The notes beneath the pieces are model-generated. The model was given only the letters and a program-made list of their open reading frames with translations, made no database searches and had not been told where the DNA came from. The position numbers were made by a program, and so were the translations under genes. A DNA stretch of 64,000 bases, from assembly GCF_003432065.1 (NCBI RefSeq), contig NZ_QWDE01000004.1:124001-188000 (forward strand). The letters are read 5' to 3'. The DNA is from Mucilaginibacter terrenus (GTDB lineage: Bacteria; Bacteroidota; Bacteroidia; Sphingobacteriales; Sphingobacteriaceae). Below, piece after piece: positions 16,783-26,113 of this stretch; the stretch's first letter is position 1, and each line of letters begins with the position of its first letter.

Positions 16783-17193
16783 ATGATCCGTACGCGTTCT
16801 AAAAGAGTGCTATTGGTTGCACCAAAAGCATTTCCCGAAAAGCAACTATCCGGTTACAATACCGTACGGCAGGTCTCTGCTCCGGGCACAATTTTCCCTT
16901 GTATTTACGAGTTTAAACCCGATGTAATCCTTTTTGATCATGATCATATGGGTGCTAACCTCGAGAATGTGCTGCGCCGACTTAGCTCAAATCCGTTTTA
17001 CCGTAATATAAAAATCTGCTGTTATAAAAGTCACGAGCACACCCAAATAGATGGTTTGTTAAAGGTACTTGGCGTTAACCATTTCTTTTATAAAAAAGAT
17101 GTTGAACGGGTATCAAAGAGCAAGGCTGCACTGGATGCTATAAATAACATACTGGACGCTTCTATTGTGAACTGGGTTGCCGGTATAGCATAG
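16783..17193 (+). CDS. Degenerate response-regulator receiver-like protein
   Basis: About 136 residues with a CheY-like alternation: VLLVAPKAF (strand 1), DVILFDHDHMGANL (strand 3 with the phospho-acceptor position), KICCYKSHEH (strand 4) and HFFYKKD (strand 5 with the conserved Lys). The acidic pair normally present after strand 1 is replaced by APK, so phosphorylation may be lost. No output domain is present. The TTG at 16777 is rejected in favour of the ATG at 16783. No histidine kinase is encoded in the window. Family assignment is by pattern only. Confidence 0.55.
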   Translation: MIRTRSKRVLLVAPKAFPEKQLSGYNTVRQVSAPGTIFPCIYEFKPDVILFDHDHMGANLENVLRRLSSNPFYRNIKICCYKSHEHTQIDGLLKVLGVNHFFYKKDVERVSKSKAALDAINNILDASIVNWVAGIA

Positions 17194-17335
17194 TTTAAGC
17201 TCCGTTCCTTTCCCCATATAATCTTTACAAAGCGCTAACACATTTATCATAAAATGCTGTTAAACTTGCACGCTGTTAATCAATTGCGCAGTGTGTCGCG
17301 AAAGATCATTTTCAGCTTAAATCGTATCAGCATAA

Positions 17336-18475
17336 ATGAAGATCGGAATTGTATGTTACCCCACATTTGGCGGTAGCGGGGTAGTAGCCACGGAATTAGG
17401 TAAGGCCCTTGCCGACAGGGGTCACCAGGTTCATTTTGTCACTTATAATCAGCCGGCTCGTCTTGATCTTTTTTCAGAGAACCTGTTCTACCACGAGGTT
17501 GCCGTAAGTAATTACCCGCTGTTTGACTTTCCGCCTTATGAACTTGCATTAGCCAGCCGACTGGTTGATGTAGTACGCTTTGAACAGCTGGATGTACTGC
17601 ATGTACATTATGCCATCCCACACGCATCTGCAGCGTTTATGGCCAAGCAGATCCTGCTTACCTACGGTATTACCATTCCCGTAATAACAACGCTGCACGG
17701 TACGGATATCACTCTCGTAGGGCAAGATCGCACCTACAAACCGGTGGTAACATTTTCCATTAATAAATCTGACGGTGTAACTGCAGTATCAGCGCATTTA
17801 CGAGACGATACTTACAAATATTTCGATATAGAAAAGGACATAAAAGTGATCCCTAACTTTATCGACCTCAATAGGTTTAGCCTTAAACCTAAGGATCACT
17901 TTAAGAAAGCCATTGCACCAAACGGAGAACGTGTGCTGGTGCATACCTCTAACTTCCGTAAGGTAAAACGCACCGAGGACGTCGTGAAGATATTTGCCGA
18001 AGTGGTAAAAACCATTCCTTCCAAGCTATTGATGGTTGGTGATGGCGGCGAACGCTCGCTTTGTGAGCAGCTAAGCCGCGATCTGGGCATTAATGAGCAT
18101 GTACGTTTCCTCGGTAAGCAAGACGCTATCGAAGAAATACTTTCAGTTGCAGACCTCTTCCTGATGCCATCTAAATCAGAAAGCTTTGGTTTGGCGGCAC
18201 TGGAAGCTATGGCTTGCAAAGTGCCGGTAATAAGCACAAACACAGGCGGCTTGCCAGAATTGAACGTGGATGGTGTTACCGGTTTCCTGAAAGACATTGG
18301 TGACGTACAGGGAATGGCCGAAAAGGCGATCTACATTTTAGAGGATGATGCCCGTTTAGCGCAATTCAAAGAAAATGCGCTGGCCCGTGCAAAAACGTTT
18401 GAATTAAGCAATATAATGCCAATTTATGAGAGCTACTACGAGGAGATTATTGCGCTTAGCAAACAGCAGGCATAA
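17336..18475 (+). CDS. bshA: N-acetyl-alpha-D-glucosaminyl L-malate synthase BshA
   Basis: First enzyme of bacillithiol synthesis: a GT4-family retaining glycosyltransferase joining UDP-GlcNAc and L-malate. 379 residues. The N-terminus MKIGIVCYPTFGGSGVVATELG is highly characteristic of BshA; further on are HVHYAIPHA, TLHGTDITLVG and the C-terminal donor motif KSESFGLAALEAMACKVPV with the EX7E pair. The start is the only sensible ATG. It stands alone here; bshB and bshC are not in the window. Confidence 0.94.
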   Translation: MKIGIVCYPTFGGSGVVATELGKALADRGHQVHFVTYNQPARLDLFSENLFYHEVAVSNYPLFDFPPYELALASRLVDVVRFEQLDVLHVHYAIPHASAAFMAKQILLTYGITIPVITTLHGTDITLVGQDRTYKPVVTFSINKSDGVTAVSAHLRDDTYKYFDIEKDIKVIPNFIDLNRFSLKPKDHFKKAIAPNGERVLVHTSNFRKVKRTEDVVKIFAEVVKTIPSKLLMVGDGGERSLCEQLSRDLGINEHVRFLGKQDAIEEILSVADLFLMPSKSESFGLAALEAMACKVPVISTNTGGLPELNVDGVTGFLKDIGDVQGMAEKAIYILEDDARLAQFKENALARAKTFELSNIMPIYESYYEEIIALSKQQA

Positions 18476-18535
18476 ATAGTTTGCAACCTTTTGGCATGAA
18501 GTATGTTAATAGCAGAACAAAAACATACAACAATC

Positions 18536-19030
18536 ATGAAAAAGATATTATCCTCATCCCTTGCCATTTTAGCTATAGCTTTGGTATTTACTGCATGCTC
18601 CAGCACTAAGAGCACTACTGCCGATGGTTCAACATCTGCAAGCGTATCCCGTGGTAAATTTGTTGGCACATGGACGCTGACAAACGTAAGTTATGATGGC
18701 TTGGTTCCAAACGCTGTACAAAACGTGTTTGATCAGGCAGCACCAGCAGCATTCATCGGCAGTACCTGGAAACTTACCAATAGTGGTAACGGACTATATA
18801 CCCTCACTAATGGGCAGTCACAAACCATCTTCTGGTCTGTTTACAACGGTGGCAGCACCGGCACACAGTTTCAATTCAAAAAGCTTTATGAAGGTGATAA
18901 AGCTAAGAACGTAGCTGAAGGATACCGTTTAAATATCTCTTCTGTAAGCGATACCGGCATGACCTTAACTTCACCAGTTGCGGTGGGCAGCGGTACCGGT
19001 TATGTTGTTTACACCTTTACCAAACAATAA
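18536..19030 (+). CDS. Lipoprotein, lipocalin-like
   Basis: 164 residues from the ATG at 18536 (an upstream in-frame ATG at 18503 would place a hydrophilic stretch before the signal). Type II signal MKKILSSSLAILAIALVFTAC with lipobox FTAC; then a Ser/Thr linker and a domain beginning GKFVGTWTLTNVSYDG, which resembles the lipocalin-like proteins common in Bacteroidota (G-x-W near the start, then antiparallel strands). Exported and outer-membrane or inner-membrane anchored; ligand unknown. Ends at a strong terminator. Confidence 0.75.
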   Translation: MKKILSSSLAILAIALVFTACSSTKSTTADGSTSASVSRGKFVGTWTLTNVSYDGLVPNAVQNVFDQAAPAAFIGSTWKLTNSGNGLYTLTNGQSQTIFWSVYNGGSTGTQFQFKKLYEGDKAKNVAEGYRLNISSVSDTGMTLTSPVAVGSGTGYVVYTFTKQ

Positions 19031-19053
19031 GATACTTTATAAACTTCATTTAA

Positions 19054-19097
19054 CAAGAAAGCCCTCGTCGTTCGATGAGGGCTTTCTTGTTTTTTTA
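19054..19097 (+). terminator. Intrinsic terminator after the lipoprotein gene
   Basis: 13-bp stem CAAGAAAGCCCTC / GAGGGCTTTCTTG (19054-19066, 19077-19089) followed by seven T. Confidence 0.92.
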
Positions 19098-19109
19098 TCA
19101 TTGTAATGG

Positions 19110-20237
19110 TTACTGAGCTGGAGCAAACTTAAGGCAAACCGGGCTGCCAATATCCAATCTGGATACAGCCTGCATCAGCTTTCCTGTGTTCTTGTCTATC
19201 CTGTAAACAAATACATTGTCGCTGTTTTGATTAGCTACCAGCAGGAAGCTGCCGGTTGGGTCAATAACAAAATTCCGCGGGCTTTTACCACCACTTGGCT
19301 TACGGTCAATAAACGTAAGTTCGCCATTCTCCTGGTTAATAGAGAAAACGGTAATATCATTTGCGTCACCACGGTTAGAAGCATAGAGGAAACGCCCGTC
19401 CGGAGAAACATGTATGTCTGCTGCACCTGTAGAACCGGTGAAGCCGTCGGGTAAAAGCGTTACGGTTTGTTTTTGGGTAAGCTTACCATTATCATAGTCA
19501 AACACCGTTACAGCGCTGCCCATTTCCTGTATTAGGTAAAGGTGCTTTTTGTCTGCAGAAAAATCGATATGCCTTGGGCCGCCACCAGGTGCTATGCTGT
19601 AAAATGCCGGTTTTGCGGGAGTAAGCGGATTATCTTTCTTTGCTTTGTACTTCGTAACATTAATTTTGTCGGTGCCAAGGTCTGTGTAAAAAACGTACTT
19701 TTCGTCGGGGGATAACACAGCGGTGTGTACATGCGCTTTCTCCTGGCGAGCAGCATTGGGCCCATGCCCCGGGTCGCGAATGGTTTGTACAGCAGGTGCA
19801 ATAGAACCATCTTCATTTAATGGCAGTACTGCAATGTTACCACCGCTGTAATTAGCCACGAACAAACTCTTTTGAGCTTTATCAATAGACACATAACATG
19901 GCGCACCGCCTAAAGTAGACACTTTATTAATAAACTTTAACGCGCCTGTTTTTGGTTCGAATGAAAAGGCACTCACCTCTCCCTCATCATTTTCGTTTAC
20001 GGCGTATACAAATTTATTGTTGCTGGATATGCATAAGTACGAGGGGTTGCTTACGCCATCAATCTGACTCAGGTATGCAACGCGACCCGTCTCGGCATAA
20101 AAGCGATAAACAGCTATACCTTTGCTGCTGCCTTTTGTGTAAGCTCCAACTACAAGATCAAAAGTTTTGGGCATTGTTTTTTGTGCTAATACAATAACAG
20201 GCGATAGTAGTGCTACTATCAATAATAATCTCTTCAT
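19110..20237 (-). CDS. Lactonase family beta-propeller (Pgl-like)
   Basis: 375 residues with a signal peptide (MKRLLLIVALLSPVIVLAQ) and a seven-bladed propeller of the lactonase family, with blade-like repeats such as YVSIDKAQKSLFVANYSGGNIAV, HTAVLSPDEKYVFYTDLG and DIHVSPDGRFLYASNRGDAND (quoted partly). E. coli Pgl of this family hydrolyses 6-phosphogluconolactone, but a secreted version must act on another substrate or be a sugar-binding protein. The start at 20237 is chosen over the in-frame one at 20264 because the signal peptide begins there. Confidence 0.87.
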   Translation of the reverse strand: MKRLLLIVALLSPVIVLAQKTMPKTFDLVVGAYTKGSSKGIAVYRFYAETGRVAYLSQIDGVSNPSYLCISSNNKFVYAVNENDEGEVSAFSFEPKTGALKFINKVSTLGGAPCYVSIDKAQKSLFVANYSGGNIAVLPLNEDGSIAPAVQTIRDPGHGPNAARQEKAHVHTAVLSPDEKYVFYTDLGTDKINVTKYKAKKDNPLTPAKPAFYSIAPGGGPRHIDFSADKKHLYLIQEMGSAVTVFDYDNGKLTQKQTVTLLPDGFTGSTGAADIHVSPDGRFLYASNRGDANDITVFSINQENGELTFIDRKPSGGKSPRNFVIDPTGSFLLVANQNSDNVFVYRIDKNTGKLMQAVSRLDIGSPVCLKFAPAQ

Positions 20238-20353
20238 TATTCTTTCCGGGTTTATTGATTGCAAGTTAACAAAATCAATAAAAAAGCGGCAATTAATTGA
20301 ATAACGCCGCTTTGTTATAATGGTTTAACTTATATAAACTGTACGCAAGCCCA

Positions 20354-23300
20354 CTACTCGGGTGGTTCGTCGCCTACCAGGGCCTGCTTGGATATGGTTA
20401 CATTACCGGTACGTTTTAATACACCCCAACTGCTAAGTTCTCCTTTGAGCGCCTTGCGGATAGATTTAAACAGGATGTAGTACATAAGCTGCCTCCAGAG
20501 GAAACGCTGAGGTATAATGTAGATAAGCTTTTTATAGCTCTCTTTTTCCATTTTAAAGGCAACAACAGCTACCAGCATATCCACCAAAACAAACACCAGG
20601 TAATAGGTAAGTATCTTCCAGGGTTTATCGCCTAACAAGCCGAATATCATCATTAGATCTGCCAGTGGTGAGAACAGCGGAAGTATGATCTGGAAGATGA
20701 GAATATTTGGCATCCCTACCATCCCAAAAAAGTTATACTTTTTGTTGAACAGCGCATCCTTGTTCTTCCAAAAACTTTGCATCACGCCAAAGCTCCAACG
20801 AAAGCGTTGTTTCAGCAGCATGTGTATTGTTTCTGGAGCTTCGGTATAAGCCACAGCCTCGGCACTGTTTCTTACAATATAGCCTTGCTTAAGAATACGC
20901 ATCGTTAAATCGCAATCCTCCGCCAAAGTATCGTAGGTGAAACCGCCTGCCCTGAAGATGGCAGATTTACGGAACGCCCCTATCGCACCCGGCACAACCG
21001 TAATGCTGTTAATTAAATCAAATGCGCGACGATCCATATTTTGCGCGGTTATGTACTCTATAGATTGCCAGCGCGTGATGATGTTTGTCTCATTAGCCAC
21101 TTTCACCGTACCTGCAACAGCACCTATTTCCTCATCGGTAAAATAGATCATCAGTTGGTAAATGGCATCGCTTCGCAGTTGGGTGTCAGCATCAATACAA
21201 ACTACAAAATCACTCTGCGCGTGCGATATACCAAAATTAAGTGCCGATGCTTTTCCGCCGTTTGGCTTGGTAAGTACTTTTACTAAGGGGTGATCGGCAT
21301 ACGCGTCTTTTACTACCTGGTAAGTACGATCCTTTGAGCCGTCGTCTACAAATATGATCTCGAAATTAGGGTACTCCAGCTTTAGGAGGCTGTCAATGGT
21401 AGCAGTAGCGGTAACCTCCTCGTTGTAAGCGGGAACAATAATACTTACAGGTGGCAACGTTACAGGTTCAGGTGTTTGCTTTTTATCTTCGAAAAACTGC
21501 CTTACCGCAAGTATCCCAATAAGAACTATGCGCCCGATAGCAAGGAATATTGCAGAAAGGAATAGGTAAAAAATAAACTTGTTACCCAGGAAAAATCCAA
21601 CAATAACTACGTCATAAAATCTACCCCAAAAAGTTTTATCGTCAGAAGTTGGTGGCGGCATCAGGTCATCCTTCGTCTTATCCAGCACATCCGCAATGGT
21701 TGTAAACTGGTAACCATGGCTCTTAAAGTAGTGGATGATCTCCGGCAATGCCTTTACGGTTTCCTCGCGTGTATCGCCACCTGCATCATGCAGCAATATC
21801 ATCGATCCATTATCCTTTTGCCTTATGGTACGCGCAACAATGCTATCTGCTGTTACACCAGGCTGCCAATCCCAGGGATCTATGGACTCTCCAATGGTGA
21901 TATAGCTTTGCTTGCGACTCTCGGCCACGGGTATTACTTCTGCAAGCGTCTGAGGCTCGGCATCCGCGTTGAATGGGGGCCGAAACAGTATGGTGCTGCG
22001 CCCCGTTACCGACTCAATAAGTTTGCGGGTGGCATTCAATTCCAAAATTACCCTATCCAGGCTGATTGTAGATATATCCGGGTGGAAGAACGTGTGGTTA
22101 CCTATCTCATAACCTTCGTCATAGATTCGTTTAAGCAGCGGAATATTTTTCTCGGCCATTGACCCAACCACAAAGAATGAGGCCGGCACTTTTTCCTTTT
22201 TAAGGATGTCCAATATACGCGGCGTAAATTCCGGGTCGGGGCCGTCATCAAAAGTCAGTACAACTTTCCCCCTTTTTTGCCCGTACCGGCGTATCACATA
22301 CTTGGTAGGAAGCTTAATGTAATCCTGACCAGTAATTACAAAATTGTTGGGGTCCATCTTCACGCGAATCTCTCCCGCACGCGGCACTGTTATTAAGTCG
22401 AGCACCTCGCCGCCTTCCCCTGCATAATCTATCTTATCATTTAAGCCAACGGTTGTCAGGTGCCTTATGTCTACCCCGGTCTTCTTTAACGAGTCAACAG
22501 AAAGGTTCTTTTGGAAGAACGTCCATAAGCGTGGGTCTTCTGCACCAAGCCTCCAAAGCGCTACACCGCCGGTGGCCCAATCGTCCGCCATGCGGATGAT
22601 GTTAAAGTTTGTTGCTGCGTCGGCAAAATAAATAGTGTGGTTGAACCCATCGTTACCCAGGTAGCTAAAGTGCAGGTTGGCCGATACCGGATCAAACACA
22701 ACAGTTTTCTTTTTCTCGTGAGCTGTACTTATTGCTTGTTGATAGCCTGCTGATACGCCAATGCTGTTTTCAGGCCAATCGTACCCGCCTCCGGCAAATG
22801 TTAGTATTACTTTTTCACTAGGTATTTGGTTGCAAACTTCGTCGAGTATTTCTTCCACCCAATGCTGGTTGCTCACCTCCCCGGCGTTACTACCATCATA
22901 GTGCTGGTCTATTGCCATCACAAAAAGATAGTCGTTTACGTGCTGCAAACGTTTAAGATCATAAGCTTCGTCTTCCGGAACAACATTCTGGGTAACCAGC
23001 AGGCCATTAGCGTGCATAGTGGCATATAATTCCTTCTGGAAAGCTATATAGTTCTTTCCATTACGATCTTTTACATCGTCAAGATCTACGTTTATTCCGT
23101 TGAACTTATAGTGCTTAAGTTTACTTACCAGGCTATCTATAAAAGCGGTGCGCAGCGGTTTACTGCCAAAAATATGCTCTACTTCATCTACGTCATAACC
23201 GCCCTTAACGTTATCATAATTGGATAGCGTAACCAAAACCTGCTTCTTCCAACGTTTATTAAGGTTGATGAGGCCGGTATCCAGCTGGGTTTTTAAAGTA

Positions 23301-23722
23301 TCTGCATGCTGACTAAAGCCGAAACCCTCTGTAACTACCATGTCCAGATGTTTGAGGTATTGCTGCAGGGAGTTATAAGCCTGCGGCTCCCACGGACGGT
23401 AAAAAGCAACGTTTAGGCGATTTGCATTATTAGGGTGCTTAAGCTGATGGTGCCGGCGGGCACGCGCCAGTTCTTCTATAACAGCTTTCTCGACTTTAAA
23501 ATCTTTATAGCGCTTAGATTTTTTAAGTGCATCGAGGTCCTCTTTAGAAATTTTTTTGGGGACAGGGTCAAGGTTGGGGAGCAGCGGATACTCGGTAGAA
23601 GTAATAGTTATGGCCGCAGCTATGCCGCCCACAATAATTACGACAATAAAGAACCGGCTGATCCATTTAAACCGGTTCCACCTGCCGGGATGATCAGCCT
23701 GAAAGACCTGTTTATTGGACAT
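20354..23722 (-). CDS. Membrane GH18-like / NodB deacetylase / GT2 synthase fusion
   Basis: 1122 residues, three domains. A membrane anchor (about 22-43) is followed by a GH18-like domain (about 90-430); its active-site strand reads NGINVDLDD, where GH18 enzymes have DGxDxDxE, so the catalytic Glu is Asp. Next is a NodB polysaccharide deacetylase (about 480-690) with TFDDGPDPEF, NHTFFHPD, RPPFN and LLHDAGG, all motifs intact. Then two helices and a processive GT2 domain (about 755-990): IIVPAYNEE, DDGSKDRT, DADTQ, EDCDL and QRFRW, ending in further helices. The GT2 part resembles HasA/PgaC (beta-linked GlcNAc-type polymers). It may synthesise and deacetylate a surface polymer; the product is inferred. 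Confidence 0.9.
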   Translation of the reverse strand: MSNKQVFQADHPGRWNRFKWISRFFIVVIIVGGIAAAITITSTEYPLLPNLDPVPKKISKEDLDALKKSKRYKDFKVEKAVIEELARARRHHQLKHPNNANRLNVAFYRPWEPQAYNSLQQYLKHLDMVVTEGFGFSQHADTLKTQLDTGLINLNKRWKKQVLVTLSNYDNVKGGYDVDEVEHIFGSKPLRTAFIDSLVSKLKHYKFNGINVDLDDVKDRNGKNYIAFQKELYATMHANGLLVTQNVVPEDEAYDLKRLQHVNDYLFVMAIDQHYDGSNAGEVSNQHWVEEILDEVCNQIPSEKVILTFAGGGYDWPENSIGVSAGYQQAISTAHEKKKTVVFDPVSANLHFSYLGNDGFNHTIYFADAATNFNIIRMADDWATGGVALWRLGAEDPRLWTFFQKNLSVDSLKKTGVDIRHLTTVGLNDKIDYAGEGGEVLDLITVPRAGEIRVKMDPNNFVITGQDYIKLPTKYVIRRYGQKRGKVVLTFDDGPDPEFTPRILDILKKEKVPASFFVVGSMAEKNIPLLKRIYDEGYEIGNHTFFHPDISTISLDRVILELNATRKLIESVTGRSTILFRPPFNADAEPQTLAEVIPVAESRKQSYITIGESIDPWDWQPGVTADSIVARTIRQKDNGSMILLHDAGGDTREETVKALPEIIHYFKSHGYQFTTIADVLDKTKDDLMPPPTSDDKTFWGRFYDVVIVGFFLGNKFIFYLFLSAIFLAIGRIVLIGILAVRQFFEDKKQTPEPVTLPPVSIIVPAYNEEVTATATIDSLLKLEYPNFEIIFVDDGSKDRTYQVVKDAYADHPLVKVLTKPNGGKASALNFGISHAQSDFVVCIDADTQLRSDAIYQLMIYFTDEEIGAVAGTVKVANETNIITRWQSIEYITAQNMDRRAFDLINSITVVPGAIGAFRKSAIFRAGGFTYDTLAEDCDLTMRILKQGYIVRNSAEAVAYTEAPETIHMLLKQRFRWSFGVMQSFWKNKDALFNKKYNFFGMVGMPNILIFQIILPLFSPLADLMMIFGLLGDKPWKILTYYLVFVLVDMLVAVVAFKMEKESYKKLIYIIPQRFLWRQLMYYILFKSIRKALKGELSSWGVLKRTGNVTISKQALVGDEPPE

Positions 23723-23778
23723 GAAAACTTCTTATAACGATAGGATACTGCAAAGACAAAAACAATGCACTTATTATA

Positions 23779-23934
23779 TTACTGCTTGTGCGGCTGAACG
23801 TTTGAAAAATCGACGCCACATTTACAGTTGCTGCCACAGCTTTTTTTGGTAAACAGCTGCTTGTAAACCATACGGCCAACGTAAAATACAGCTGCTGCAA
23901 ATAATACTACTATAATGATGGCCTGTATATTCAT
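23779..23934 (-). CDS. Small Cys-rich membrane protein (FeoB-associated type)
   Basis: 51 residues from the ATG at 23934: a transmembrane helix (about 3-20, IQAIIIVVLFAAAVFYVG), then a basic stretch and CGSNCKCG, three closely spaced cysteines suited to metal binding. This is the plan of FeoB-associated Cys-rich membrane proteins, though no feoA or feoB is nearby. A -7 element (23940-23947) ends 5 nt before the ATG, which argues against the longer frame starting at 23967. Confidence 0.65.
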   Translation of the reverse strand: MNIQAIIIVVLFAAAVFYVGRMVYKQLFTKKSCGSNCKCGVDFSNVQPHKQ

Positions 23935-23939
23935 CGGTG

Positions 23940-23947
23940 CAAAATTA
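23940..23947 (-). promoter_or_regulatory. -7 promoter element of the Cys-rich protein gene
   Basis: TAATTTTG on the minus strand, 5 nt upstream of the ATG at 23934. Confidence 0.55.
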
Positions 23948-23989
23948 ATACTTTTATATATACGCAACTAGCGTTAAAAAAGTATACTA

Positions 23990-25183
23990 TTATTTATGCA
24001 TGAATGCAGTTGTGCCGCCTACCCAATCAAAATTTTTGTTATAACGCACACCAATCATCTTGCCGCGGCTTAAACGCGCCAGGTTGATGGCGAGAGTAGG
24101 CTTTTCGTCTTTATCAGGCCAAAGGTAAAGCAGGCGAACCTCCACCTTAACGCCCCCGTCAGGCGACTCCACCACCGGCTCATAGCTTACCTTTTCCTGC
24201 AATATCCAGTTTTCCGGATCTGTAATATTTTCAATGTCGCCATCCATTATATCTATGATCACGCCCTGGCCGGCGAAACTAAAGAGCGGCTTTAACACAT
24301 AGTTGTGCAGGTCTTCAGGCAGCTCCTTAACTTCATGCAAGAACTGAGTTTTGGGCACATAATCACCTTTAAGAAAAGGCATTGTAAACTTACTTATGCG
24401 GTAGAACCAGTTGGGGTGAGTTATCCACTCTACATCCAGCGGCTGCCGGATATCCGGCGCTTTATTGAAAATTTCAGGATCGTTATCTATTTCGTCGAAT
24501 ATCAACCTATTGTAGATGCGGCGAATGCGTTTTTTCTCCTCACCCATCATATAAAAAAGCTGATCACCTTCCTGTATCAGTTCTTCAAGAGCAACTATCG
24601 GTGTTCCTAAATATTTTTGAGTTACGTAAAAATCGACAGCGGTTTTTTGATTGTGAGCATTCACATCCATTAGCACTACCTCCTCCGGGCTGTAAGGACC
24701 GAGGATGGTTTCTTTTAACAGCTGCAAGTACGATGCCTTGTCTAATCCGTTAAAGAAGATGGTTTGGTTACCGTGAATATTAAACGTGTGCCTGTAGTTT
24801 TCTGCAAGGTGTACCTGGAAGCCATACAGCGACGGGAAGCCTTGTAATTCGATCAGCTTAGGAACAACATTTCCTGCTTCGTCTTTGCAGATGCCAAAAT
24901 CCAGTGCTATAAAGTGCGGATGCCCCCTCTCGTTTGCTACCTTCCACTTTTCAGGAATAGCCCTGTCGGTAAGTTCTTTAAACCCAGGCTGCAATATGGT
25001 GTCGATGATCTCCTCTCCTGCCTGGATCAGCTTATCACGAAAGTCATCAGTAAGAAACACCGGCGACTCGGCAATTCGAAATTCTATAGGTTTCTGCAAG
25101 CCGGCATTAAGAGACAAAAGGAACTCTGCGTACTTATCTTCGGTAAAGTTCTCATTGAAGGCTTTTCTCAGCAATGGGTTCAT
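23990..25183 (-). CDS. ATP-grasp-like protein of the amidoligase cluster
   Basis: 397 residues, soluble. The C-terminal half has YVLKPLFSFAGQGVIID (about 293-309), which looks like the lysine-bearing nucleotide-binding strand of ATP-grasp ligases, and later VEVRLLYLW and INLARLSRGKMIGV, compatible with the metal-binding end of the fold. The N-terminal half (ALDFGICKDEAGNVVPKLIELQ) may hold the other part, as in permuted ATP-grasp enzymes such as glutathionylspermidine synthase. It is the last gene of the minus-strand run 29097-23990. It probably forms an amide bond; the fold assignment is by eye only. Confidence 0.6.
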   Translation of the reverse strand: MNPLLRKAFNENFTEDKYAEFLLSLNAGLQKPIEFRIAESPVFLTDDFRDKLIQAGEEIIDTILQPGFKELTDRAIPEKWKVANERGHPHFIALDFGICKDEAGNVVPKLIELQGFPSLYGFQVHLAENYRHTFNIHGNQTIFFNGLDKASYLQLLKETILGPYSPEEVVLMDVNAHNQKTAVDFYVTQKYLGTPIVALEELIQEGDQLFYMMGEEKKRIRRIYNRLIFDEIDNDPEIFNKAPDIRQPLDVEWITHPNWFYRISKFTMPFLKGDYVPKTQFLHEVKELPEDLHNYVLKPLFSFAGQGVIIDIMDGDIENITDPENWILQEKVSYEPVVESPDGGVKVEVRLLYLWPDKDEKPTLAINLARLSRGKMIGVRYNKNFDWVGGTTAFMHK

Positions 25184-25240
25184 AATGGTAGCTATTTATA
25201 AAATCCAATTAATGATGCTGAATAATAGCACAGCGCGGCT

Positions 25241-26077
25241 TTAAACTACTCTTTCTACTCCCAGTATCGCTTCATTCAAAAAGTTCGGAATGATTGTTTT
25301 TTGGGTAAGTGCAATTTTGTCAGGGTCATCCAATCGCTCCAGCATCTCTTTATACTTGGCTTCGCCGTGCTCGTTTATCACCTCGTCTTTTTTGTCTTCA
25401 CGCAACAGCATGCTTTTGATGCCAACAGGATCTGCTTCCGGGTGAAACTGTGTTGCAAAGAACTCAGGCGTAAAGCGTATGGCCATCATCGCACGCGGAA
25501 GGTCTACATACGGGCGTTCCTTCTCCAATGCCAATAGCTTCATGCCCAAATCATCAAAACGTTTATAATCAGAGTTGATTACCTGCCAACTGCGCGAGTC
25601 TACCGTGTAAAACGGGTCTGGCAATCCTTCAAATACCTGCTCATGCTGTGCCCCGGCTGTAAAGTGTACAGGCAATATCCCAAAAGACGGCGACTTGCGC
25701 ATGTTTATTTCTCCAAGTTTGTATTTGCGGCACATCAGCTGAAAAGAATGGCAAACAAAGAAAACGTGCTTCTTATCCGTCCTGTTACTTAAGTTATGAT
25801 CTTCAAGTTTATCAATCAACCGAAAGTACTTCTTCTCCCATTCGCTGCCTTCACTGTCCAATGGGCTACCTGGGCCGCCACTGGAAATATATGCATCAAA
25901 GTTCACGCCCGGCACCTGTGCTTTGCGGCGTACATCAAATACTTCGTAGGTTAAATTAAGGCCATGCTCTGCCTTATAGCGCTCCAGTATATTACGGAAA
26001 CCACGCATCCCCTCGTTTGCAATACCATCGTACAAGTCAAGTATGGCGATCCTTATTTCCGGTTTATCTGTGTTCAT
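25241..26077 (-). CDS. Class I glutamine amidotransferase-like protein
   Basis: 278 residues with a GATase1 domain: SSGGPGSP near residue 66 (oxyanion region), the nucleophile in FFVCHSFQLMC (about residue 108) and the His-Glu pair in TQFHPEADP (about 215). The triad is complete, so it can release ammonia from glutamine or hydrolyse a gamma-glutamyl bond. Unlike GuaA it has no synthetase domain. It lies between the two ligase genes with spacers of 57 and 36 bp, so it is likely to supply ammonia to, or to trim the product of, a neighbouring ligase. This is inference. Confidence 0.85.
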   Translation of the reverse strand: MNTDKPEIRIAILDLYDGIANEGMRGFRNILERYKAEHGLNLTYEVFDVRRKAQVPGVNFDAYISSGGPGSPLDSEGSEWEKKYFRLIDKLEDHNLSNRTDKKHVFFVCHSFQLMCRKYKLGEINMRKSPSFGILPVHFTAGAQHEQVFEGLPDPFYTVDSRSWQVINSDYKRFDDLGMKLLALEKERPYVDLPRAMMAIRFTPEFFATQFHPEADPVGIKSMLLREDKKDEVINEHGEAKYKEMLERLDDPDKIALTQKTIIPNFLNEAILGVERVV

Positions 26078-26113
26078 TATTTATCTCTGTATTACCCTTA
26101 AGCAAATGCCCGG

